From: Flavisolibacter ginsenosidimutans
GTDB lineage: Bacteria > Bacteroidota > Bacteroidia > Chitinophagales > Chitinophagaceae
Reading direction: 5' to 3'
Length of the DNA: 64,000 nt
NCBI RefSeq assembly: GCF_007970805.1
Contig: NZ_CP042433.1
Span: 4,960,001-5,024,000, forward strand
Of the stretch, positions 32,572-41,087 are shown in pieces (position 1 is the first letter of the stretch; each line of letters opens with the position of its first letter). Below the pieces are notes generated by a model. That model was given only the letters and a program-made list of their open reading frames with translations, made no database searches and had not been told where the DNA came from. The translations under genes and the position numbers were made by a program.

Positions 32572-35016
32572 TCAATAATCGTTTGGCTTTTGTTGCTCCT
32601 TGTCTTTGTCCTTATTGCCACCAAAAAGTTTTTTGAAAAAACCCTTCTTTTCTTTTGGCGCTTCCGGCGCTGAACCAATAGCGGGTGAACGTTTATTTGA
32701 CGTATCTTTTTTTGGCTCGGGCTTAGGCTTGGATTTGTCTTCTTCACTTACCGGTTTTTCCGATTCGGGCTTCATGTTTTGATACGAAGTTGTGTCCAGC
32801 GTGTAATCATCGGCGCTCATGTTCTGATTATCGCCCTGCGCATCATCTTCCTTCGGAATAATCTCCATAATGTCGGCATTGGTGATTTCGTTTTGCAAAT
32901 CGGCAGGCACAGGGAAAGTTGCTTGTTTGTCAAGCGCCAGGTTTTTGTCGTCAAGCGTTTTTTTAAAAAAGGCTTGGAAAATGGGCCTCGCGGCTGTGCC
33001 GCCGTAGCCTTGTGCACTTTCAATGCGAATAAAGCGGTCGTCGCAACCCACCCAAACCCCGGCCAGTAATTGCGGCGTGTAGCCCATAAACCAGGCGTCT
33101 GCGTTGTCGTTGGTGGTGCCTGTTTTGCCGCCCATTTCTTTTACATCCAAAGCCTGCATTAATCCTTTGGCCGTGCCCACGGTTACAGGTCCTTCCATCA
33201 TCTTGCACATCTTGTAGGCCGTGGCTTCGCTCACTACCTGTTTGCGGTTTGCACCAATGTTGGTGCGGTAAATGGCGTTGCCGTTGCGGTCTTCAATGCG
33301 GGTGATGAAGGTAGGCTTGGTTGAGAAGCCACCGCCCGCAAAAATGGTGTACCCCCAAAGCATTTCGTAAAGCGAAAGATCGCAGGAGCCAAGCGCAATG
33401 GAGGGGTAGGGCTCTACTTTGGTGGGTATTTGAATGCGTTCTAAAAAATTGGCAAATTGTGCGGGCCCAACCTGCTTCATGATGTAGGCCGTGGCACAGT
33501 TGCGTGAGTAGGCAAGCGCGGAAGCCATGGGCATTGAACGACCGGTACAGCTTTTTGACGTGGCCGGTACCAATTGCCCTTTGCCAAACGACTGTTGCTC
33601 GTCAATCACCGTGCTTTCCGGCGACATGCCTCTTTCTTCAATGGCTTGGCAATACAGCAATGGTTTGATGCTTGATCCTACCTGGCGTTTCACGTCTAAT
33701 TGTGCGTGGTCTAACTTGAAGGTTTTAAAACCGATGCCGCCCACCCAGGCTTTCACTTCGCCGGTTACGGGGTCCATGGCAATGAAACCGGTTTGCATCA
33801 TTTGCCGGTGGTATTTGATAGAGTCCATCGGCGTCATTACGGTGTCTTTTTCCCGCTTTATATTCCAGGCAAAAATTTTCATAGGCACTTTCACATAAAA
33901 GGTAGCCTTGATGTCTTTATCGCCGAGGCCTTCGTCCTTCATGGCCCGCCAGCGGTCGCTGTTCTTCATCGCTGCGTCCAATACGTTTTGATGGTCTTCC
34001 CACACGGAGCCGGTTCGGATGTTGCGCTGGCTGTTAAGTGCTTTTTGCAGGATGGGCATTTGCTGTGCGACGGCTTCTTCGGCGTAATCCTGCATTCGCG
34101 GGTTAATGGTGGTGTAAATTTTCAAGCCGTCTTTGTACACGCTGTATTCTTCGCCATCGGCGTTTTTAATGCCCTTTAAAACATCAGCTACCTGATTGCG
34201 CAATACCTCGCGGAAATAAGGTGCGTAGCCTTCGTTTTGATCCAGTTTTTTGTAATTGAGTTTTATGGGCAATGCTTTGTATCGGGCTGCCTCTGCTTCC
34301 GAAAGCTTTTCATTGCGAACCATTTGCCCCAAAACCACGTTGCGTCTCTCTTTGGCTTCTTTTGGATGAATGCGCGGATTGTAAATAGAATTTCCTCTGA
34401 GCAAGCCAACCAGCAAGGCCGATTCATCAACCGTGAGTTCGTAAGGTTCTTTTTGAAAATACGTACGGGCTGCGTTTTTAATGCCGTAAATGTTGTCGCC
34501 GTAAGGCACAGCATTGAGGTAAAGCGCAACGATTTCTTCTTTGGTAAAGTTTCGTTCAAGACGGATGGCCACGATGTATTCCTTGAATTTCTCAATCACC
34601 CGCCAAGCTTTATTTTTTGATCCTTGATCAAGCAAGGCCTTTGCCAACTGTTGCGTAATGGTGCTGCCGCCACCGTTGCGACCCAACGATGCAATAGCGC
34701 TGAACGTTCGTTTGAAATCAATGCCCGAATGTTCGTAAAAGCGTTCGTCTTCGGTAGAGATAAGTGCGTTGATGACGTGCGGTGAAATATCGCGATACGC
34801 TACGCTGCTGCGGTTGCCGCGTTCCACGTAGTATTTGCCCATCAGGGTTCCGTCGGCGGCAAACACTTCGGATGATTGCAGGATGCTGGGATTCTCCAGT
34901 TCTTTCAGCGAAGGCAGTTTGCCGAACACGCCAAAGACGCAAAGCATGATGAAGATGACGAATGCGCCGAAACCGGAAAAGAAAAGAATCCAAAAAATGC
35001 GAAACCCTTTTTTCAT
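32572..35016 (-). CDS. Penicillin-binding protein 1A (bifunctional glycosyltransferase/transpeptidase)
   Basis: 814 residues. N-terminal membrane anchor (about 8-30), GT51 domain with the catalytic Glu in STEDERFYEHSGID and GGSTITQQLAK, then transpeptidase domain with SxxK Ser in VGSSIKPLLY, SxN in YSRNCATA and KTG in GGKTGTTND. Polymerises and cross-links peptidoglycan in the periplasm. The last 110 residues are a disordered tail rich in Lys, Glu, Pro and Asp, without a known domain. PorW/SprE lies downstream on the same strand across a heptamer array. Confidence 0.95.
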   Translation of the reverse strand: MKKGFRIFWILFFSGFGAFVIFIMLCVFGVFGKLPSLKELENPSILQSSEVFAADGTLMGKYYVERGNRSSVAYRDISPHVINALISTEDERFYEHSGIDFKRTFSAIASLGRNGGGSTITQQLAKALLDQGSKNKAWRVIEKFKEYIVAIRLERNFTKEEIVALYLNAVPYGDNIYGIKNAARTYFQKEPYELTVDESALLVGLLRGNSIYNPRIHPKEAKERRNVVLGQMVRNEKLSEAEAARYKALPIKLNYKKLDQNEGYAPYFREVLRNQVADVLKGIKNADGEEYSVYKDGLKIYTTINPRMQDYAEEAVAQQMPILQKALNSQRNIRTGSVWEDHQNVLDAAMKNSDRWRAMKDEGLGDKDIKATFYVKVPMKIFAWNIKREKDTVMTPMDSIKYHRQMMQTGFIAMDPVTGEVKAWVGGIGFKTFKLDHAQLDVKRQVGSSIKPLLYCQAIEERGMSPESTVIDEQQSFGKGQLVPATSKSCTGRSMPMASALAYSRNCATAYIMKQVGPAQFANFLERIQIPTKVEPYPSIALGSCDLSLYEMLWGYTIFAGGGFSTKPTFITRIEDRNGNAIYRTNIGANRKQVVSEATAYKMCKMMEGPVTVGTAKGLMQALDVKEMGGKTGTTNDNADAWFMGYTPQLLAGVWVGCDDRFIRIESAQGYGGTAARPIFQAFFKKTLDDKNLALDKQATFPVPADLQNEITNADIMEIIPKEDDAQGDNQNMSADDYTLDTTSYQNMKPESEKPVSEEDKSKPKPEPKKDTSNKRSPAIGSAPEAPKEKKGFFKKLFGGNKDKDKEQQKPNDY

Positions 35017-35043
35017 GTGAATTGAATTAGCGGTGTGAAATTA

Positions 35044-35139
35044 GTTCAGAGTCTTGAGTTGAAAGTCTAAAGTTCACAGTTCAAAGTCGGCCCCATTGTA
35101 TTTAACGACTCCAGCTTTGAACTGTGAATTTGGAACTGC
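35044..35139 (-). repeat. Heptamer array between PBP1A and porW
   Basis: On the plus strand six units of type GTTCAGA, GTTGAAA, GTTCACA are followed by complement units such as ACTGTGA and ATTTGGA. TTCACAGTTCAAAG (35073-35086) pairs exactly over 14 bp with 35115-35128. It reaches the porW stop codon. Confidence 0.8.
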
Positions 35140-38100
35140 TTAGAACTTGCCCGGCAAATATTGTTCTAAAAACTTTTTGTACTCGGCAAGGTTTGTTGTG
35201 CCTTTTAAAATTTCGAGGTTGGGCGCCGAGATGATGGTAAAGGTGTATTTGTTGCCCGTAAGCCAGGGAATGATTTCGGTTGAGGCCACGGCTCTTGCCC
35301 GCTGAACGTAATCGGTGGCAGCACTTGCGTTGGCAAAGCCGGTTACCACCAAAAGTTTTACATCGGCCGTGAGCGAAAGTATTTGTGCATCCAAAGGCTG
35401 GCCGTAATATTTCTCGCGGTTGTAACGGAAGAAAGCATTCCTTGCTTCGTTGACAAACACGGGATCAACCTTGTCTAAAATCATCAGGACATAATGCGCC
35501 GTTTCGGGTGCAAACGTGTAAATGGAAGCAGGCTTCGGTGGTGACACGTTTTTCTTTACAATCGTATCAACGGCGGCTTTTTTCGGAATTGTTTTTTTTG
35601 CCAGCGTATCCGTTGTTTTTACCTGCGGCTTTTTGCTCACGGTGTCCGCTTTTACTATCAAAGGTTTTTTCGCAACGGTATCTGCTTTTTTTACTTCGGG
35701 TGTTTTTGCTGTAACAATTTCTTTTTGCTCGCCGGGAGCTTTCACAGTTGGCATCTCTTTCTTCGGTGGCGATGTCGTTACCGCGGCTACATCGGGACGT
35801 TTTAATTCAGGGGTTGCATCGGTTGCGGCAACGCTGTCTTCTGCCTGTGGTTGAATTTGATAACGATTCAACTCATCTTCAATTTGCTTGCGGCGATTTA
35901 AAACGCTGAGCAAGGTTCTTGCTTTTTCTGTAAGCGCCGCGTGTGTATTTTGCCGGATGATGGTTTGCAATTCCGCTTTTGCCACACTATCCTGCCTTTG
36001 CCGGATGTAGTAAACCGATTCGATGTAGAGCAATTGCGGTTGCCAGAACGTGGTTTTGTAAACACTGTCCGCTTCGCGTTTTGCGGCAACGGCTTCGTCA
36101 AATTTGCCTTCGATAAAAAGATTGTAAACGCCTTCGTAAGCCTTTGTCGCTTCGGGTGAAACTTCGGCCTTTGCTTGTGGGTCTTTGCCGGTGGCAAGAA
36201 TGTTTGCGTAACGTGACGAAGCATATTTTTCGAGCAGCAATTTTTTTACGGCAGCGGCTTGCGAAGTATTGCCTGCTTTGGTGTAAGCATAATACAAATT
36301 GAAAAGCACTTCGTCCATTCGTTCGCCGTCGGGGAAACGTTTGCGGTATTCTTCAAAGGTGTTGATGGCGGATGGATAATCTTCCAACGCATTTAAAAAA
36401 GCGGCTCCCAAATTCAACAGTGCGGTTTTGATGGAATCGTTGGATGCTTTTAAAGATTCAGGTGTTGTAGGCAGCTTTGCCGAAAGGCTTTCAACCGTGA
36501 GATCTGTTTCTTCCGCCGCAGCAACTTGCAGGTTTCTTGCATCGCGTCCGTTTGTTGCGGTGCGGTTTTGCAACTGTTGGTTGATGACGGCAAAGCGGCG
36601 CCAGTTATCCACATTGGGCCTGTTGCCCCAAACCTGCTTGAATTCCGCTGCGCCTTGCGTTCGCGAAGTCGTATTGTAAAAATACCAGTCGCCTTTTGCG
36701 GCCGAAGAAAACAAATCAGTGGATGGAGAAGCGGAGAGTTGTTGACTTCCGGCTGTAGGTGCGGCATCTTCTTTCAATCCCTGTTGCTTTCGCAATTGCT
36801 TCACCATCTTTTTAACCAGTTCGTCGCGCTGTTCTTTGGGCAAGGCGGCAATGCGTTGCAGGCTGTCTTGCCGCGTAACAACGGCTGAATTATCGGCCAC
36901 GATTTTCAATCCGGGTTTGCGCCCGTTTACGCGTTCGGCATCCTTTGGCAAAAGGTCCGCCACTTGCAGGCTGTCGTAAAAAGCTGCGGCTTGAATGTAT
37001 TTTTTTTGATCGTAAGAGACATCGGCCAATTGCAAAAAAGCTTTGCTGCGCGAAGCAAGGTTGCCGTTGTTGTATTTGGCGCCCTTCATCAACAGTTCCA
37101 ACGCGGCGGGAATGTTGGCCCGTTCCATTTCCATCTGCGCGGCCGTATAGTAAATAATGTCGCGGTAGTCTTCGTACTTGTCGCGTTTGGCCATCTTCAG
37201 CAACTCCGCGATGTTTTTATCAATGGCGTTGTCGCCGCCTTCTTTGTTCAGGCGAACGAGGTTTAAGCGGGCATACACATCAAGCACCGGATCGGGAGTA
37301 AGATCTACGGCTTTTGCAAAGTGCTTTGTTGCTTCGCCGGTCTTGCCGCTGCGTTCAAACAATTGCGCTATCAAGTATTCCTGGCGTGCTTTTTCCCGTT
37401 TGGTTTCTGCGCCTTCCAAAGCCGCTGTTAAATGAACCGCCGCACTGTCCCAAAGGCCTTGTTTGTAATACCAATAAGCCTCTACTTCGTCTAACGCGTT
37501 GTGCAAACGCTTGGGAAAAGCAGGGTCTCTTTTTAGCGTAGTAATAAGGCTTCCCGATGAAACCATGTCGCCCATTTCAATTCGCGTTCTGATTTGCCAG
37601 ATGAAAGCGTTGTTGCGACTGAAGGTGTTGCTGTGCAGAAACTTTTTGTCTTCTTTGGTAGCAATGCTTAATTCCTGCGCGCCGTCTTTGTGCGTGCCGA
37701 TGTAAGAGTAGTAACCGTATTCGTCCTGCGGAGCGTAGGCGTAATTGATGAACTGGAGCATCATGGACGCCGAATCGAATTTCTTTTGCAGGTGCCAGGA
37801 GGAAGCCCATAAAAGATAAAGATCATCACCCCATTCGCTGCGCAGGTCGTGGTTCACAATGCCCGTGCGGCATTTGTAAATCACCGAATCCAGTTGTGTG
37901 CTGTCGGCCGCAGTGGCTTCAAGTGTATAAGGATAAAAGGAGAGAAGCTGCGAGTAGTCGTCTTTTTGTTGCATCTTGGCTCGCTCGATAATTTCATTGA
38001 ACTTGTTATTAGCGTTGAAATAATAATTAAACCGGGTCGTGAGGTTTTGAAAGATGCGCTTGGGTGTTTTTAACTGGCCGTCGCTGGTTTTTTCGGATTT

Positions 38101-38229
38101 CAGTTTGCGTTCGGTGAAAGGCTTGTCCTTTTTAATGTCCACATGAAAGCCGGGCTGGGCCTGTGAAAAGTAGGAAAGACTCACAAGCAGGATGACAAGC
38201 AACGTATAGATATGGCTTCTCGCTTTCAT
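35140..38229 (-). CDS. porW: PorW/SprE-type TPR protein of the type IX secretion system
   Basis: 1029 residues. Signal peptide (about 1-24, YFSQAQ), then a conserved start RFNYYFNANNKFNEIIERAK and DDYSQLLSFYPYTLEATAADS, VIYKCRTGIVNHDLRSEW, and many TPR-like helical pairs. In known systems PorW/SprE is a periplasmic or outer-membrane lipoprotein that links the T9SS ring (PorK/N) and is needed for secretion and gliding. Here no lipobox Cys is seen at the signal cleavage site. Residues about 790-900 are a low-complexity linker with repeated KKP/VKADT units before a C-terminal domain. Identified from memory of the family, without search. Confidence 0.78.
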   Translation of the reverse strand: MKARSHIYTLLVILLVSLSYFSQAQPGFHVDIKKDKPFTERKLKSEKTSDGQLKTPKRIFQNLTTRFNYYFNANNKFNEIIERAKMQQKDDYSQLLSFYPYTLEATAADSTQLDSVIYKCRTGIVNHDLRSEWGDDLYLLWASSWHLQKKFDSASMMLQFINYAYAPQDEYGYYSYIGTHKDGAQELSIATKEDKKFLHSNTFSRNNAFIWQIRTRIEMGDMVSSGSLITTLKRDPAFPKRLHNALDEVEAYWYYKQGLWDSAAVHLTAALEGAETKREKARQEYLIAQLFERSGKTGEATKHFAKAVDLTPDPVLDVYARLNLVRLNKEGGDNAIDKNIAELLKMAKRDKYEDYRDIIYYTAAQMEMERANIPAALELLMKGAKYNNGNLASRSKAFLQLADVSYDQKKYIQAAAFYDSLQVADLLPKDAERVNGRKPGLKIVADNSAVVTRQDSLQRIAALPKEQRDELVKKMVKQLRKQQGLKEDAAPTAGSQQLSASPSTDLFSSAAKGDWYFYNTTSRTQGAAEFKQVWGNRPNVDNWRRFAVINQQLQNRTATNGRDARNLQVAAAEETDLTVESLSAKLPTTPESLKASNDSIKTALLNLGAAFLNALEDYPSAINTFEEYRKRFPDGERMDEVLFNLYYAYTKAGNTSQAAAVKKLLLEKYASSRYANILATGKDPQAKAEVSPEATKAYEGVYNLFIEGKFDEAVAAKREADSVYKTTFWQPQLLYIESVYYIRQRQDSVAKAELQTIIRQNTHAALTEKARTLLSVLNRRKQIEDELNRYQIQPQAEDSVAATDATPELKRPDVAAVTTSPPKKEMPTVKAPGEQKEIVTAKTPEVKKADTVAKKPLIVKADTVSKKPQVKTTDTLAKKTIPKKAAVDTIVKKNVSPPKPASIYTFAPETAHYVLMILDKVDPVFVNEARNAFFRYNREKYYGQPLDAQILSLTADVKLLVVTGFANASAATDYVQRARAVASTEIIPWLTGNKYTFTIISAPNLEILKGTTNLAEYKKFLEQYLPGKF

Positions 38230-38346
38230 TCAGTGGCAAACTAAAGGTATTAAACAGAAAAAGAAAAGTTTTAGTATGTGCAGGCAGAAAAACCCTTTTA
38301 GGGGCAGGGGGATTTTTCTTTATCTTTCGCCGGACAATATTTTCTT

Positions 38347-38739
38347 ATGGCCAAACTTGATGCGGGCACCACGCTTAAGCGTTTGCGTAACCGCTACCGG
38401 CTGGTGATTATGAACGACGACACGTACGAAGAGGTAGTGACGTTTAAGCTTTCGCGGTTAAGTGTGTACGTGGCGCTGAGCAGTCTTTTTGTCCTCTTGG
38501 TCGGATTAACGGTGGCGCTGATTGTATTTACGCCGGTGAAGTACTATATTCCCGGCTACGGAAGCGCAAAAGTGGACCGCGAATACCGGCAATTGAAATA
38601 TGCTTACGATTCGCTGGACAAGGCCACGGCGCGGCAGGCGCAGTACATTGATGCCTTGCACAAAGTGTTTACCGGCGATGTGCCGATGAAACTTGACACA
38701 ACGGCAATACAATTGCCAAAGGAAGAAGTGAATGACTGA
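38347..38739 (+). CDS. Short membrane protein resembling the N terminus of bactofilin-linked M23 peptidases
   Basis: 130 residues. A basic N terminus (TLKRLRNRYRLVIMNDDTYEEV), one membrane helix (about 41-62) and a short periplasmic coiled segment ending at residue 130. This opening resembles Bacteroidota M23 endopeptidases, but the LytM/M23 domain with HxxxD and HxH is absent, and no remnant of it is seen in any frame after the stop. The next gene is bactofilin, the usual neighbour of such peptidases. It could be a natural short partner or a gene that lost its enzyme domain. Confidence 0.6.
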   Translation: MAKLDAGTTLKRLRNRYRLVIMNDDTYEEVVTFKLSRLSVYVALSSLFVLLVGLTVALIVFTPVKYYIPGYGSAKVDREYRQLKYAYDSLDKATARQAQYIDALHKVFTGDVPMKLDTTAIQLPKEEVND

Positions 38740-38740
38740 G

Positions 38741-38810
38741 GAGGAAAGTCGGAAGTTGAAAATTGGAATTTAGAATTCTCAAATCAGAAATCGTAAATCT
38801 CAAATACGTT
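38741..38810 (+). repeat. Heptamer array upstream of bactofilin
   Basis: Ten in-phase 7-bp units nearly all ending in AA: GTCGGAA, ATTGGAA, then ATCAGAA, ATCTCAA. Unlike most other arrays it does not switch sense. Confidence 0.75.
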
Positions 38811-38822
38811 AAACCCAATCCT

Positions 38823-39239
38823 ATGTTCAGTAAAGACAAAAACACAAGCACCGAAAAATTTATCTCCAACAGCGCCACGCTCATCAGTGCCGGTACGGTT
38901 TTGCAAGGCGACCTGGCCAGCGAAACCGATTTGCGCATTGACGGCACCATTCGCGGAAACGTAACAAGCAAAGCCAAAGTCATCGTTGGTCCAGACGGCT
39001 TTGTGGAAGGCACCGTGCAAGGTTCGCAAGCCGACATTGCCGGTAAAGTCGTTGGCAACATTAACGTAAAAGATTTGGCGGCCCTGCGAGTAAAGAGCAA
39101 CGTGCAGGGAAACATCACTGCCTTAAGTTTGCAAATTGAAAACGGCGCTGTTTTTAACGGCCAAAGCGTTATGACGGCCGCTGCGGGCAACGTGGTGGTG
39201 ATGAAGGAAGGAGAAGCGATTCATGCAAAAGCAAACTAA
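38823..39239 (+). CDS. Bactofilin (polymer-forming cytoskeletal protein)
   Basis: 138 residues from the ATG at 38823; a reading starting 60 bp earlier would translate the heptamer array and is rejected. Right-handed beta-helix core (about 18-125) with the bactofilin pattern: ISAGTVLQGDLASETDLRIDGTIRGNV (key GDL, LRIDGTIRGNV), KAKVIVGPDGFVEG, IAGKVVGNINVKDLAALR. Self-assembles into filaments at the membrane and positions cell-wall enzymes. Its last 17 bp overlap the next gene. Confidence 0.92.
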   Translation: MFSKDKNTSTEKFISNSATLISAGTVLQGDLASETDLRIDGTIRGNVTSKAKVIVGPDGFVEGTVQGSQADIAGKVVGNINVKDLAALRVKSNVQGNITALSLQIENGAVFNGQSVMTAAAGNVVVMKEGEAIHAKAN

Positions 39240-39438
39240 TCCCGGTAACGATTTACTGCGTTACGCCGGCTTGGGCGGGCAAATCCTTGTGGCGCTTGGG
39301 ATAGCCGTATTCGCCGGTTACAAGGCCGACAAGTGGCTGAAAATTTCCTTCCCGTTGTTAGTATGGGCACTGCCGTTGATTGTCGTAAGCCTGATGATTT
39401 ATAAACTGATTAAAGACACATCGAAAAAGAAAGAATGA
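39223..39438 (+). CDS. AtpZ/AtpI family protein
   Basis: 71 residues with two membrane helices (about 18-35 and 44-62) and the family pattern YAGLGGQILVALGIAVFAGYKADKWL (key GLGGQI, GYKADKWL). AtpZ/AtpI proteins are usually at the head of F-type ATP synthase operons and aid assembly or Mg/Ca supply. It overlaps bactofilin by 17 bp and the next gene by 4 bp. The atpB gene does not follow here. Confidence 0.82.
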   Translation: MQKQTNPGNDLLRYAGLGGQILVALGIAVFAGYKADKWLKISFPLLVWALPLIVVSLMIYKLIKDTSKKKE

Positions 39439-39839
39439 TACTGCGAAACCGGTTCAGAGAATTTACCCCCATCGTTTTGTTGTTTGTGATTTTAAACGGA
39501 CTTGCGGTAGCCCTGCGTTCACGCCTGACAAGTTGGAACGTTGACCAGGACGTTGTCATCGTGGGCAATCTTTTTCTTTTTGCCATTACTTTTTTTTCGT
39601 TTTTGATTGCGGAGAAAGGCTTGCAAAACAAAAACCCGCACGTCTTTATGCGGTCGGTTTACGGCAGCATCATGTTCAAAATGTTTCTCTCCATCATTGC
39701 CGCTTCTGTTTACATCGCCGTTTATAAAAAAGGCCTGAACAAAGCCGGCCTTTTTATTTGCATGGGACTTTACCTCGTTTACACGTTTTTGGAAGTCTCC
39801 ATTCTAACCCGCCTTCTCCGCCAAAAGCCAAATGAGTAA
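39435..39839 (+). CDS. Four-helix membrane protein, ATP-synthase I-like
   Basis: 134 residues with four hydrophobic helices. The ATG overlaps the stop of the AtpZ-like gene (ATGA). In Bacteroidota a protein of this size and shape often lies between AtpZ and atpB; function not established. No motif identified. Translationally coupled to both neighbours. Confidence 0.65.
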   Translation: MILRNRFREFTPIVLLFVILNGLAVALRSRLTSWNVDQDVVIVGNLFLFAITFFSFLIAEKGLQNKNPHVFMRSVYGSIMFKMFLSIIAASVYIAVYKKGLNKAGLFICMGLYLVYTFLEVSILTRLLRQKPNE

Positions 39840-40452
39840 AAAAGAAGCGCCGCTGTCGGCACTGCAACAATACCTTCCGGCGGATACGTATGAACCCGTC
39901 ATGCATTATCTGCACCAATACAAGGTTCATCTTACCGTGGCGCGGGAAAGAAAAAGTATTTTGGGGGATTACCGTCACCGGCACGGCGGACACACGCACC
40001 GCATCAGCGTGAACGGGAACCTGAATCAATTTGCTTTCCTTATTACGCTGCTGCACGAGCTGGCGCACTTGCTCACGTTTGAAAAATTTGGCAACAAAGT
40101 TTCGGCGCACGGCAAAGAGTGGAAACAAATTTTTGGCGGCTTGCTTGCGCAATTCATCGAGCACAATGTGTTTCCGGCGGATATTGAAACCGTCTTGCTG
40201 CAATCGTTGCACAATCCTGCGGCTTCGTCTTGCGCCGATGAAGCCTTGCTGCGAACATTGAAAACGTACGATGAAAAAAAGAACGGCGCTTCTTTGTTTG
40301 TAGAAAGCCTGCCCGAAGGTGCTTTGTTTCAAACGCACGACGGCCGCGTGTTTCAAAAAGGAGAGAAGCTGCGAAAGCGTTTTCGCTGCGTAGAAGTGAA
40401 AACAAAAAGAGTGTATTTGTTTAGTCCTGTTTACGAAGTGGAGGTGCTTTGA
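39832..40452 (+). CDS. SprT-like zinc metalloprotease domain protein
   Basis: 206 residues. Zinc site HELAH in FLITLLHELAHLLTFEKFG (about residue 76) with HGKEWKQIF downstream, as in SprT/Spartan-like proteins; a later HxxxxF part (ETHDGRVFQKGEKLRKRFRC like) resembles the C-terminal zinc-ribbon-less domain. Spartan relatives cut DNA-protein crosslinks; the bacterial role is unclear. It starts 8 bp inside the previous gene, and its 3' end overlaps the convergent GNAT gene by 22 bp. Confidence 0.82.
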   Translation: MSKKEAPLSALQQYLPADTYEPVMHYLHQYKVHLTVARERKSILGDYRHRHGGHTHRISVNGNLNQFAFLITLLHELAHLLTFEKFGNKVSAHGKEWKQIFGGLLAQFIEHNVFPADIETVLLQSLHNPAASSCADEALLRTLKTYDEKKNGASLFVESLPEGALFQTHDGRVFQKGEKLRKRFRCVEVKTKRVYLFSPVYEVEVL

Positions 40453-40940
40453 CGAAGGCGAAGCAACATCCACAAACTGCATCCCGTGTGCCCGGTATTT
40501 CCCATTGGCGCTTTTAAATATTCGAACCCAAATTTCTCGTAGGTCTTCATAGCCTGTTGCAATTCGGGCATGGTTTCGATGTAGATGTTTTTATAGCCGG
40601 CTTCTTTTGCAAATGCAATGCACTGCTGAATGAATTTCTTTCCTAACCCAAGGCCTCTGACTTGCGGCAACAAATACATCTTCACCAGTTCGCAGGTATC
40701 ATATGGCAAGCCGGGTGAAGGAAAGATGCCGCCACCGCCAACAACCTGACCTTTTTGTTCTGCAACGAAATAAACCGAACGCGGTGTTTCCGAAAAGACT
40801 CCGTAAAGCGCATCGGTTGTATCGTCGTAATAAACCGTGCCGGGGTGGTTTGCACCAAATTCTTCCAGCGTTTTTCGAATAATGCGGGCAATAGCAGCAT
40901 TGTCTTTTTCTTCAATCCTGCGAACGGTGATTTCTTCCAT
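40431..40940 (-). CDS. GNAT family N-acetyltransferase
   Basis: 169 residues from the ATG at 40940 (MEEITVRRIEEKD); a longer frame is open upstream but reads through a repeat array. Acetyl-CoA-binding motif A is visible: LYLLPQ-type strand VKMYLLPQVRGLGLGKKFIQQC with the R/QxxGxG loop VRGLGLGKK. C-terminal YEKFGFEYL is also typical. Substrate unknown. Its stop lies inside the SprT-like gene on the other strand. Confidence 0.87.
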   Translation of the reverse strand: MEEITVRRIEEKDNAAIARIIRKTLEEFGANHPGTVYYDDTTDALYGVFSETPRSVYFVAEQKGQVVGGGGIFPSPGLPYDTCELVKMYLLPQVRGLGLGKKFIQQCIAFAKEAGYKNIYIETMPELQQAMKTYEKFGFEYLKAPMGNTGHTGCSLWMLLRLRQSTSTS

Positions 40941-40997
40941 TTCAAACCTTGTTTCTATTTTAAACAAAGCCGCTAGCGAGGACGCCAACGGCTGAAG

Positions 40998-41087
40998 AGA
41001 TTCGTTGATTTGTTTTTCGATTTTGTTGAAATGATTTAAGCTTTCGTACAACTATTCGCCAATCAACTGATCAACGATTCAATCAAC
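40998..41087 (-). repeat. Octamer array downstream of pyrG
   Basis: About eleven in-phase 8-bp units. On the plus strand TGATTTGT and TTTGTTGA come first, ATCAACTG and ATCAACGA last, complement-like. It reaches the pyrG stop codon. Confidence 0.68.

Noticed and set aside
40941..41051. N-terminal extension of the GNAT enzyme by 37 residues
   Set aside because: Falls in the octamer array region and precedes the normal GNAT first strand.
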